Assembly: GCF_009177065.1 (NCBI RefSeq)
Contig: NZ_WEZF01000009.1
Location: 1 to 64,000, forward strand
Length of the DNA stretch: 64,000 nt
Direction of reading: 5' to 3'
Source of the DNA: Tautonia marina
GTDB lineage: Bacteria > Planctomycetota > Planctomycetia > Isosphaerales > Isosphaeraceae
Shown here: piece by piece, positions 35,383-45,300 of the stretch
How positions within the stretch are numbered: the stretch's first letter is position 1
Layout: every line of letters begins with the position of its first letter
Notes under the pieces: model-generated
Databases searched by the model: none
What the model was told of the DNA's origin: nothing
What the model saw: only the letters and a program-made list of their open reading frames with translations
Program-made: the position numbers and the translations under genes

Positions 35383-35732
35383 GCCCTTCCCTTGCACCAT
35401 CGTTGAGCAAACACGATCCGTCATCGACCATTGGACCCAGGTATTTTGGGCCCTCGATCGAACCGTGGAGAGGGGAGGTGTGACAGTGGGTCGTCCTCCG
35501 ATTTGATTACGCGGATGAGTTGCCCGGTTGAGCTTCATCACTGCCTTCACGGATTTCCCGAATCCGAAGCTCTCGGAATCGGTTCGGTCAAGACAGACCA
35601 TTGTGCTCGGCCACTCGAATTGATTTATTGGATGCAAGGTGATGCGTCGTGTTTCGTCGGTCATCGAGGAGGGAAGAAGGAGATTGCCCCTCGCGTCGAG
35701 CCGAGTTCCCCCCGAGTCTCGAGGGAGTCCCC
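35383..35732. other. Intergenic region before the large membrane protein gene
   Basis: I see no gene, RNA or clear terminator in these 350 bases. They separate the effector genes from the kinase/caspase-like genes on the same strand and so may hold a separate promoter. Confidence 0.35.
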
Positions 35733-38700
35733 ATGGCCACTGTGACGCACCCCCCACTGGCCAAGCCGGTTCGGGCTCGCCTGATCCTCGAGGCCGCCGC
35801 CGCCGCGGTTTCCCTGATCTTGATTGCCTGGCTTTTGCTCTGGTTCATCTGGCAGGCACCCCGCGCCACCGCCATCCGGGCGTTCATCATTCCGGAACTG
35901 GGGGTCCCGTATCAGGGGGCGGATCAACGGGCCTTGCTGGCTGCCGCGATCGACAGCGACGGCCGAGCGCTGCCGCTCAATCAACTGGAGAGCGCGCTGA
36001 GCGATGCCGTCTCCGGCCGAGGCGACCCGATCGTCGTCTCGGTCTCGGCACCAACGATCGCCTCCGGTCCCCAAGCCGACGGACTCGATCAGGAGCGAAT
36101 TGTCTCGCTCGTGACCCAGGTGGCTCAGAAAGCCAGAAGTCCAGTCCTACTCGCCGTTGATCTCTCGCAACTCCGGAGCGATCGTGAGCGAGGAGTGTTC
36201 GGCAACGCCCCCACCCAAGGACTCTCCGAGGCGCTCCAGGCGATCGACGTACCGGCCGAGTCGCCAGGCATCGGGATCCTCTTTTCGTGCGCACCGGGAC
36301 AGACGAGCTGGATGATCGACGATCTCGGTCGATCGGTCTTCTCCTACTACCTGCAACGGGGGCTTGAAGGCGAAGCCATTGCCTGGACCGATCGGGGCCG
36401 GGGCGGACAGATGTCGCTCGATGGTCTCGGCCGATACATCCAGCATCATGTCACCTCTTGGGTCCGAGAGAATCGAAACGCCGTTCAAACTCCGGAACTG
36501 ATGACGCTCGGAAGCGGTTCCGATCGCATCACCTTCTCACCGATCCGCCCTCCAGACACGTCATCGACGGATGCCTCGTTGACCAATACCGAAGCCTTAA
36601 ACACTTCTGAGACTGTCGCCAAGTCCAACGACGCAACGCCTCCGGGTGACGAAAAATCTGAGGATTCCCCTCCGCCGCCGACTCCCAACCCGATCGACAC
36701 TCTGCTCAAGACCCTCGTCGATGAGTGGAAGGCCCATGATGCGCTGTTGCTCGACGATCCCCCTGCGTACCGTCTCTTGCCCGCGCACTGGAAGCTCTAC
36801 GAGCGCGATCTCTTACTTGCCGATCGTCTCGTCCGAGAAGCTTTTCGTGATCCACAGATGCGGCAATCCGCCTCTCAGCGTCTCATGCAAGCGAGCAGCG
36901 TTCGAAGCAATCTGACCAGCACCTTGTCCCGACGACAATCCGATCAGCAACGCTTCCCCATTCGAAACCTTGAGTCCAATCGAGACGCGCAGGGAATTCT
37001 GCGTGAAGCCCTGGAATACTTGACCGGCCGGAGCGTCGAGCAGCTTGCTCGTCGCGAGGTTCCCGCTGCTCCCTCACCGTCCGCCGAAGCTGTCGAGCAG
37101 CCTGAGGCCGAATCGTCGTTTGCCGACGAACGTCAGCCGACTCCTCCTCCTGAGTTGATCGCAGCAACCCGGGGTGTCCACGAGATGCCCTACCTCGAAC
37201 TTCAGCTTCCGGCCTGGGCGTTTCGGTTTACTGAGCGCGATGCGTTCCATCGTCCCGACTACTTTCGGAACGCGACCCGAGGCGATTTGCTGCTCCGAAC
37301 CACCCTCTCACGTCGCATCGCCGAAACATCCCTCGCTCGCGATCATCGCGGGCTCCTCGGCATCGCCAAGACCATCGAGCAAGGTGATCGTGCCCGCCGA
37401 GACGTCCAGGACCATCTCTTCGCTCTCGACGAGGTAATCCCCAGAACGATTGAAGAACGGTTGAAGGAAGCGCAGGGCCACTACCAGTCCGCAAAGGTCG
37501 CAATTGATCGCTTTGCCCGAGGGCGAGCCCTGCTCGAACGAATCTTCGCCCAGCTTCCCGCCCTGGCAGAGTGGAAGGTCCGAGACACCTCCTGGATTGC
37601 TCCCGCCGATGAAGCCTCGCTGCCCGATTCGGTCGTCCAGGCACTCGACGCGGCCGATGCCCTGGCCAAGCGGCTTGCGACGGTCGCAATCGATCCGAGC
37701 GCCAACTCCACCGCCTCCGAGGAGCTTGACCGGGCGATCGATACCGCCAGCCGGACCTTCAACGCACTTCTGGACCAGTTCAACGATCGCGCCACAAAGC
37801 TCTCTCGCGGTCAATGGCAGGCCCTCCACCAGTTGCTCGACACGCCGCTGCTTCCCTGGCAAACACGCGAAACCCTGTTGAAGCACGACACGAAAGACTG
37901 GCGATCCTCGGAACAACCGCCTCCCTCTCGCCAACCCCGGAACGCAGCCGCTCCCGAGGTACGATTCGACCGGGCCTGGATGGCCGAGGCCGCCGCCCTG
38001 GCAAAGCTCGATGCTCGGCTCCGCCTGCTGGCCGAGACCACTAGCCCCGACGGAGCCTCGGAAAGCCTCCTTCGAATGGACCGCGCGGCCGACGACCTCC
38101 GCGATCGCCTCGTTCGAACCGAGGACACCGGGAGCCCTGACGACCTGCTCGATCGTTATTCCTCGTTCTCTGACGCCGTCGGCGAGGTTAGGCGATCGTT
38201 CACCGGGAGCGTCACCCGACGGCTTCCGACTGCCGCCGACGCACTATTCCCCATACTCTGGAATGACGAATCCCGGTACCGACTCCGCTGCGCCACTGAG
38301 ATCGAGTTGATGGGCCAGGATGCCCGAGAAGATCAACCGACTCGCCGGCTCGACGCCTTCGGTCAGCGTCTAGCAGCGCTGCTGCACGCCCAAAGGCTTG
38401 TCGAAGACAACGATCGTGACGGAGCTGAACTGTTGCGACGTGCCGCGAGTGAAGCCCAGTCGTGGATCGGTGTTGAGGAGATCCAGGGAGGACCCGAAAT
38501 CCGTCCCAGGTCCGGCGTGCTGGCCCTCCAATGGCAACCCGCCACCGACCGGCTGAACATCGACCCCGCAGGCGTGAGCGTTTCCTTTCAGATCGCCGCC
38601 GTAAACCGCAACGCGGAGGTTCCCGAGGGCCTCGCCTTCGTTGCGGCACTGATGCCCACCGGAGAATCAGGTGCCTGGCTGACCCTCAGAGCCGAGCAGT

Positions 38701-39695
38701 CCCCCGAAAGAAGCCGCCCGGATCGAATTCCCGGCGGTCTGGTCTCGGTCGGCCCTGTGGTGCAATCCGATCCGCCGACGGTCTCCTTCGTGGCAACGCA
38801 GGAAGACCTGGACGTGACCGGCTCTCCCGAAGCGAACATCCAGGCCCGCGGTTTCTATCGCGGAAAGGTCATTCAGGGAGATGGGAATCGACCGCTGGTC
38901 ATGCCCATCGTCGCTCGAGACTTCGGTCATCCGGTCGAAATTTCCATTGCCCAGAACCTCGAACCCCTGAGACGGAAGCTGGCTCCGTTCAACATTAGCG
39001 TAACTCCGGAACGTTACGATGTCTTCGCTCTGAACAACGGGACCGGATTCATGCATCAGGATACGGATCTGCCCTATATCCTGACGATCAGCAACACCCG
39101 TCAACGACCGCTTCGGGTGCGAATTGTTCGGACCTTGCTTCCCGCCGACGGCAAGCAAGATGAACCTATCCTTCTGGGAGAAACCAAAGGCGTCGAGCTT
39201 CAACCCGGAACCCCCTGGGAAATCCGAAGTACGATGAAAGCGATCGATGTCCGGCCTCGGGACGAAGACCGCTACTTGCGGATCCAGGTCTTCGAAGAAG
39301 GAGCGGCCCCCGACGCTGAACCGATCCGAGAGAAAACGGTTCGGTTCCATCAGATGTCCTGGAAGACGTACCTGACGGTCCAGGCCGCCATCGACCCCAA
39401 GGTCACGCGTGTCCGAGCCACCGACACCCCGTTCGGGGCCTTTGTGGTCACGCTTTCGAGACTCGAAGGCGACCCGGTCCGTGAGCCGATCACTCACGAC
39501 GAAATCAGTTGCACGCTGAAGCAAACCGTCACGAAACCTCCCGCGAGTCCGGACAAATGGTTAATTCCTGGAAAATCCATGTATTTTGATCACACCCTCG
39601 AAGCAGACGAGCAGTACCCCTGGCGGCTCCGGGTCGGCAACGTGACCATCACGTCCGACCTCCTCAACGGCCCCCCAACCGACGAGAATCCCTGA
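35733..39695 (+). CDS. Large membrane-anchored protein with degenerate caspase-like domain
   Basis: The 1320-residue product has a transmembrane helix at about 20-43 (AAAAAVSLILIAWLLLWFIW). A caspase-like module follows (about 50-260): SPVLLAVDLSQLRSD, then GIGILFSCAPGQTSW and LGRSVFSYYLQRGLEGEA. The strand that should carry the catalytic His reads VVSVSAPTIAS, so the dyad looks incomplete and activity is unlikely. A Pro/Ser linker, a long helical section (about 330-900) and a beta-rich C-terminal part complete it. Similar proteins occur in other planctomycetes. GGGAG lies before ATG 35733. The kinase gene follows 115 nt later. Confidence 0.65.
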   Translation: MATVTHPPLAKPVRARLILEAAAAAVSLILIAWLLLWFIWQAPRATAIRAFIIPELGVPYQGADQRALLAAAIDSDGRALPLNQLESALSDAVSGRGDPIVVSVSAPTIASGPQADGLDQERIVSLVTQVAQKARSPVLLAVDLSQLRSDRERGVFGNAPTQGLSEALQAIDVPAESPGIGILFSCAPGQTSWMIDDLGRSVFSYYLQRGLEGEAIAWTDRGRGGQMSLDGLGRYIQHHVTSWVRENRNAVQTPELMTLGSGSDRITFSPIRPPDTSSTDASLTNTEALNTSETVAKSNDATPPGDEKSEDSPPPPTPNPIDTLLKTLVDEWKAHDALLLDDPPAYRLLPAHWKLYERDLLLADRLVREAFRDPQMRQSASQRLMQASSVRSNLTSTLSRRQSDQQRFPIRNLESNRDAQGILREALEYLTGRSVEQLARREVPAAPSPSAEAVEQPEAESSFADERQPTPPPELIAATRGVHEMPYLELQLPAWAFRFTERDAFHRPDYFRNATRGDLLLRTTLSRRIAETSLARDHRGLLGIAKTIEQGDRARRDVQDHLFALDEVIPRTIEERLKEAQGHYQSAKVAIDRFARGRALLERIFAQLPALAEWKVRDTSWIAPADEASLPDSVVQALDAADALAKRLATVAIDPSANSTASEELDRAIDTASRTFNALLDQFNDRATKLSRGQWQALHQLLDTPLLPWQTRETLLKHDTKDWRSSEQPPPSRQPRNAAAPEVRFDRAWMAEAAALAKLDARLRLLAETTSPDGASESLLRMDRAADDLRDRLVRTEDTGSPDDLLDRYSSFSDAVGEVRRSFTGSVTRRLPTAADALFPILWNDESRYRLRCATEIELMGQDAREDQPTRRLDAFGQRLAALLHAQRLVEDNDRDGAELLRRAASEAQSWIGVEEIQGGPEIRPRSGVLALQWQPATDRLNIDPAGVSVSFQIAAVNRNAEVPEGLAFVAALMPTGESGAWLTLRAEQSPERSRPDRIPGGLVSVGPVVQSDPPTVSFVATQEDLDVTGSPEANIQARGFYRGKVIQGDGNRPLVMPIVARDFGHPVEISIAQNLEPLRRKLAPFNISVTPERYDVFALNNGTGFMHQDTDLPYILTISNTRQRPLRVRIVRTLLPADGKQDEPILLGETKGVELQPGTPWEIRSTMKAIDVRPRDEDRYLRIQVFEEGAAPDAEPIREKTVRFHQMSWKTYLTVQAAIDPKVTRVRATDTPFGAFVVTLSRLEGDPVREPITHDEISCTLKQTVTKPPASPDKWLIPGKSMYFDHTLEADEQYPWRLRVGNVTITSDLLNGPPTDENP

Positions 39696-39810
39696 GAGAA
39701 GCCTACCCAATGGCCCCGGTCACCCCCGAGGCCCGGGGAGCGGATCGTCCGTGCCACCGACCGTTGCTCGTCATCGCAGCCGGTCCCAAGGCCGACCCAA
39801 GGGAGAGATC

Positions 39811-42291
39811 ATGGATCCGAAGCCGAATCCAAACCCCAACGGGAACCCGAACGCTCTGCCGGACGAAGACGTCGGCAAGACCCTCAATCTGCTCTCACCC
39901 GCTGGCTCTCAGGTCGGAGGTACCCCTCCGACTTCGGAATCCTCCTCGACACCCGATCCGCAAACGGAAAAGGAGCCCACCAGCAAACTGCCCTCGACCG
40001 AGGGAGGCACCCACCCTGCTTCTGGCAGCGGCCCCGAGACCGAGAATTACTCCTTTGCCGACCTTCCCAGACAGATTGGGCTGATCCATCCCGGTATGGT
40101 GTTACTCGACCAGTACGAGGTCCTCGAACACCTCGGCGAGGGCGGCATGGGAGCCGTCTGGCTCGTTCGGAATACCGGCCTCGATGCGAAACGGGTCCTG
40201 AAGGTCATCAACCCGAGCCTGGTCGGCAGCAAGTCGCTGCGTCAGCGCTTCACTCGCGAAGCGAAGTTGATGGCCAAGATTTCCTCGCACCCTCACGCCA
40301 CTGTCGTGCACGCCACGGGGGTGGCTAACGGGGTGCCGTACATTGAGATGGAGTATATCCGGGGACGCTCGCTTCGCCGCGAACTCAGCGAGCGTCATCC
40401 GATCCCGTTGGACTGTGTCGCCCGGCTCGCCTCGCAGCTTTGCGACGTGCTCGGCGAAGCCCATCGCCACGGCATCGTCCACCGCGACCTGAAGCCGGAA
40501 AATATCATGCTGCTTGCCGACCGCGAACCCGGCAAGGAGTTCCTCAAGGTTCTCGATTTCGGGATCGCCAAGCTCATCGAACAGGAAGATGGGTCCGAGA
40601 GCGGCATCGCCACCCAGACGCTCGGTACCGAGGGCTTTATCGGCACCGCCGCCTACGCCAGCCCGGAACAAATCAAGGACGACTCACCCGATCATCGGAG
40701 CGACCTCTACTCGCTCGGCGTCATCCTCTACGAGATGCTCACCGGTCACCGACCGTTTCCGCAAAAGAAACCCGAGCAGTTGCTCTACGCCCACTGCTTC
40801 GAGCCTCCCCCGCCCTTCTCATCGCACCAGGGGGTTGATGTTCCGCCGCCCGTCGAGCAAGTCATTCTTCGCTGTCTTTCCAAGGACCGCAACGATCGGC
40901 CTTCCTCCGCCGAAAAACTGCGTCAGGAATTCCTTGAAGCCATCTTCACCGTGCTTAGCCCCGCAGAGGTCTTCACGGAGTTTCAGACCCCTCCTCCGAC
41001 CGAGCCTCGACGGTTTGTCCCCCCCGTGCGATCGGAGCTTCCCACCGAGTTCGAGTCCGAAACCGGACTTCGAAACCGACGAAGGTGGATTCCACGATGG
41101 GCTGCCACGGGAGCACTCGCGTTGGTCGTCCTTGGAGGCGGAACCCTGATCGGACTCCGATACTTCGACGGAGGGAGCGGGAGTAATTCCACCCAAACCC
41201 TGATCCACCCGGATGAGGTTCCGAGCACGTTTCCTCAATCGCTTCTATCTTATTTTGAGGCCCGAGGATACAGCCCGGCCGACGATGCCCTTCCCGACCC
41301 CAGCGGCAGCCCGTCGGTCATCATTCGAAACTCAGACGGTCTCCGCCTGTTCCGGCAGAGTGGCGCTTATTTTCCCGCTGGGTACACCCCCGACACCGCC
41401 GCCGGTGAGACGGATCTTCTGCCCAATGCCATCGTCCGTGAGGATGGAACCCGCTTCATGCTCGTTCTCGGAACCGACGAGTACGGTTTTGAGATGGGAG
41501 CACCGGACGAGTTTGGCGGAATGAAAACGCTGTCGGAGGAACAACCACGCCACCGGGTCGTCCTCTCCAGCTTCTACTTGCAGCAGGCCGAGGTGACCGT
41601 TGGCGAAATGGAGACGTTCCTGAACGAGGTCGAACGCTGGGACCGAACCTCCCCGGACCTGGAAATCTACCGACAAGCGATCGATGATCTCCAGCGAGCC
41701 GGCGTGAAGTTTCTTGCCCACCCGGCCCCAGGAGTGACCCGGGAACTTGCCGAAGCCTACGCTCACCATGTCTCCGGACAGCTTCCCAGCGAGGCCCAGT
41801 GGGAGTACGCCGCCCGCTCCCGCGGTCAGGACCGCCCCTTCGTCTGGGGCTTCGAGCATGATAAGAAGCTGGCAAACATCGACTCTGGCCTCGTCTTCTC
41901 CTTGGCCCCAACCCACGAGGCGACCCTCTCCCCCCAGGAACGCCTTGAGAACCGGATTGCCTCGGGAGACATCACCGATCAGGAAATTCTCGACCTGACC
42001 GGCAACCTCCGCGAGTGGTGCCGAGACGTCTGGAGGCCCTACGGTCGCCACGCTTCTGACACCGACCCAATCGAGCAACCCGTCGATCGGGAACAGGCCA
42101 ATTACGTGATCCGAGGAGGCTCTTACCTCACGGAATTCCCGGAGACCGCCCGAACGACCTGGCGGGCCGACGCCTCCACGGTCGACTACAAAGGCCCCCT
42201 CGATCACAGCGATCACGATCTCGGCTTCCGCGTCGTCGTCGAATTCCTTCCCCTTCCCTCCGATCCGTCTGCCCTCTCCAGGGCAGAATGA
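39811..42291 (+). CDS. Serine/threonine kinase fused to FGE-sulfatase domain
   Basis: The 826-residue product has a disordered N-terminus and a Hanks-type kinase at about 102-375. Landmarks are LGEGGMGAVW, catalytic Lys131 in RVLKVINP, HRDLKPEN (Asp226), LDFGIAKL (Asp249), TAAYASPEQ and SDLYSLGVILYEMLTG. One membrane helix (about 428-450) follows. The exported part (about 546-810) is an FGE/sulfatase-modifying domain: LPSEAQWEYAARSRGQDRPF, NLREWCRDVW, YVIRGGSYL and LGFRVVVEF. FGE-like domains in kinases often bind ligands rather than make formylglycine. T6SS kinases such as PpkA phosphorylate FHA partners; that role here is inferred from the two nearby FHA genes. Confidence 0.9.
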   Translation: MDPKPNPNPNGNPNALPDEDVGKTLNLLSPAGSQVGGTPPTSESSSTPDPQTEKEPTSKLPSTEGGTHPASGSGPETENYSFADLPRQIGLIHPGMVLLDQYEVLEHLGEGGMGAVWLVRNTGLDAKRVLKVINPSLVGSKSLRQRFTREAKLMAKISSHPHATVVHATGVANGVPYIEMEYIRGRSLRRELSERHPIPLDCVARLASQLCDVLGEAHRHGIVHRDLKPENIMLLADREPGKEFLKVLDFGIAKLIEQEDGSESGIATQTLGTEGFIGTAAYASPEQIKDDSPDHRSDLYSLGVILYEMLTGHRPFPQKKPEQLLYAHCFEPPPPFSSHQGVDVPPPVEQVILRCLSKDRNDRPSSAEKLRQEFLEAIFTVLSPAEVFTEFQTPPPTEPRRFVPPVRSELPTEFESETGLRNRRRWIPRWAATGALALVVLGGGTLIGLRYFDGGSGSNSTQTLIHPDEVPSTFPQSLLSYFEARGYSPADDALPDPSGSPSVIIRNSDGLRLFRQSGAYFPAGYTPDTAAGETDLLPNAIVREDGTRFMLVLGTDEYGFEMGAPDEFGGMKTLSEEQPRHRVVLSSFYLQQAEVTVGEMETFLNEVERWDRTSPDLEIYRQAIDDLQRAGVKFLAHPAPGVTRELAEAYAHHVSGQLPSEAQWEYAARSRGQDRPFVWGFEHDKKLANIDSGLVFSLAPTHEATLSPQERLENRIASGDITDQEILDLTGNLREWCRDVWRPYGRHASDTDPIEQPVDREQANYVIRGGSYLTEFPETARTTWRADASTVDYKGPLDHSDHDLGFRVVVEFLPLPSDPSALSRAE

Positions 42292-42350
42292 CCTGAGATC
42301 AGCTTCTCGATTGCCCGCGCTCGGCCGATCGAGCCGAAAGGATCAACATC

Positions 42351-45300
42351 ATGGGACTCCTTCCGATCGCGGTGCTCACGCTTACCGGGCTTGCCGTGTG
42401 TCAGGAGGACCAAGTCCACCCGGCTTCCGATCTCTGGGCCGTTGTCATTGGGATCGACGAGTATACCGAGGGCCGCGCCTTGCCAGGCTCTCGGGGCGCG
42501 GCCCGCGATGCCGAAGCATTCGCCGCCTGGCTCACCTCCGAGGCTGGCTGGCCAGATGACCACGTCCGGCTGATGACTCCGAATGCTCCGGAACCGCTGC
42601 GCCCCCTTCGGGACAATCTCGACCAGGCGATCGGCCAGTGGCTTACCAATCGCGTCCGACCGGGAGACCGCATCGTCATCTACTTCGCCGGTCAGGCCGT
42701 CGGACTCCCCCCCGGTCCGAACGCAAAGCCGGGTGACCCGCCCCGCGATTACCTCCTCCCCCTCGACGCCCGCCTCTCCGACCTCGATGGCACCGGTTGG
42801 TCCCTTGGCGATGCCCTCGACCCCATTGCGTCCCGGGGCGAACACCCGATCCTCTGCCTGCTCGACACCGGCCCGGCCGGCCGAGTACGCCCCGCGGCCC
42901 CCGAGGGACAGCCCTACGAACCTGCCCCGGCCTCTCGCATGCTTCGCAGTGTGCAGCGATGGCCCGGGACGACCGCCTGGCTCGCCGCCTCGGAGGGCCC
43001 CGCCCGGGAAACCCGCGATGGCCGCGGCCTCTTTACCTCCCGATTGATCGAGGCCCTCGGCGATCGCCAGGGCTCTCGCAACCTTTCGGCCACACTCGAC
43101 CGGCTCCGCCGCGATCCAGAACTCGCCGAGCAACGGATTCAGACGTCTGGAGGATTCGATCCCAATCTCTCCCTCACTCGAACCGCCACCCGCCCGGCTC
43201 GCGACCTCATCACCGAGCCGATCGTTCAGCGAGGCCACGGCGATCGCGTGACCGCCGTCACCTTCACGCCGGACGGCGGCCAGATGATCACCGCCAGCAT
43301 GGACTCAACCGTCCGCATCTGGCGAGGGGCAGGGGAGGAACTGCTCCGCGTCCTGCCCGGTGTTCTGATCGGTGCCCGCTCGCTCGCGATCAGCCCCGAC
43401 GCCTCGACCCTCATTGTGGGCGGTGGCAAAGGCGAGGTCGCCGTCTACGACATGATCCAGGAACGCTGGCGATCCCCCCGAGCCGCGGTCCATGAATCTC
43501 CCGTTCAGTCAGCTCAGTTCTTACCCGGCGCGACCCATGCCGTCACGCTCGACGAGGCGGGACGCTGTGCCGTCTGGAACCTGACACAGCCCGAAGTCGT
43601 CCTTTCCGCAATCGTCGCCGACGCCGGGGCCTTCGCGATCGCCACGGCCACCGATCCCGAAGGCGTCGGCTTCGCCTTGATGATCGAGGAGGACGGCACC
43701 CGTCAGATCAATCTTTACACCCTCTCCGGACAGTTTCTCCGCGCCTTGCGTGCCCCGGAAACCGCCTCGGGGGCGCTCACTCTCGGACCCTCGGGAGATC
43801 GTGTGGTGATTGGGACCACCGACGGCCGGATCGTGACCGTCGGAGTCGAAGGCCGCATCCTGAGCGAGCACCAGATCGGCGCGCCGATCTCCTCGCTTCA
43901 CGTCGCGCCCCGATGGCTCGTCGCTGCGGCGGGATCGTCCCTGATCGTGATTCCCGAGGAAGATCACAACCCCGCTCCCCCCTTGAACCTTGGCGAGACG
44001 GTGGACCAGGTGGCCATCTCGACCGACGGACGACGATTGGCGGCCTGCTCCGCCTTCTCAGGCAAGATCCTTGCCTGGGACCTCGCCGCCGACGGTCGCT
44101 CGGCCCAACCAATCCCCCTGGAAGACGTGGGGAACGGTGCAGCGCTTTCCCTCGCCGTCGATCCCGGTGGCGAACTCCTGGTCTCGGGTGACGGTCAGGG
44201 CAGTCTCCGCTCCTGGGTTCTGCCCGAGGGAACCGCTCGGCCCACGGTCGAGCGAGGGACCGGAGCAGTTCGACACGTTGCCGTCTCTCCCGACGGCCGA
44301 CACCTGCTTCACCTCGTCCAGGACGACGAATCGACGGGGACCGCCTTGATCTGGGACCTCGACGAGGCCGATGGCCGGGGTGTGCGCATCATCCCCGGCC
44401 GTTTCGAATTCGCCGGCCGATTTCTCGACGACAACCGCCTTGCCCTCCTGCACGCTCCGATCGCAGGAACCCTTGGTGGCCCAGCCCTTTTCGACGTTCC
44501 CACCCTGGCTCGACTTCCCGTGCGCTTTGATCGCCCCTCGGTTCGAAACCGGCCGACCCGGACACGCTTCACCGTACTCACCAGCTCCAGCGACGGCACC
44601 CGGCTTGCCGCGGCGAACGAGACTGGCCCCGCCCTGATCTGCCTTTGGGACACTGGAACCGGCGAACTCCTGACAGAGCCGATCCGCGATCTCGACGGCA
44701 GCGTGGCCGCCCTGGAACTCTCGACCGACGGCCGACGCCTGTTTGCGGCCGACGACCTCGGTCTTGCGAAGGTCTGGGATCTCGACGAACAAGCCGAGCC
44801 GACCTTGCCTCCCCGGGTATTCGATCCCGCCAACGATGCCGCGGACGGCTCGGCCGTCGAGATCACGGCCGGGGCCATTGCTCCCCTCGACGCGAGCCTT
44901 GTGCTGCTTGGCCGCCGAGACGGCCGGCTGGAACTCTGGAATCTCAACACCGGGATCACGATCCCAGTCACTCGGCTCGATGGTGCCGTGACCACCGTCG
45001 CGTTCTCGCCCGATGGTCGACTTCTGGCCGCCGCCGGCGATGATCGCCGGATCATCCTCCGTCAGGTTTCCGAACCTGGCCGACCCCTCGCACTCGAACC
45101 GAGAGGCCCGAACCACCTGGAGCGGGTCAACTCTCTGGCCTTCTGGACCAACCGCCCGATCCTCGCCAGCGCTAGCCACGATGCCACCATTCGACTCTGG
45201 CTCACTGACGAACCAAACCTCCTTGGCACCCTCACCGCGTCGGAAGACGGCGTGAGCTGGGTTGCCTATACCCCCGAAGGGCTCTTTGACGCCTCTCCCG

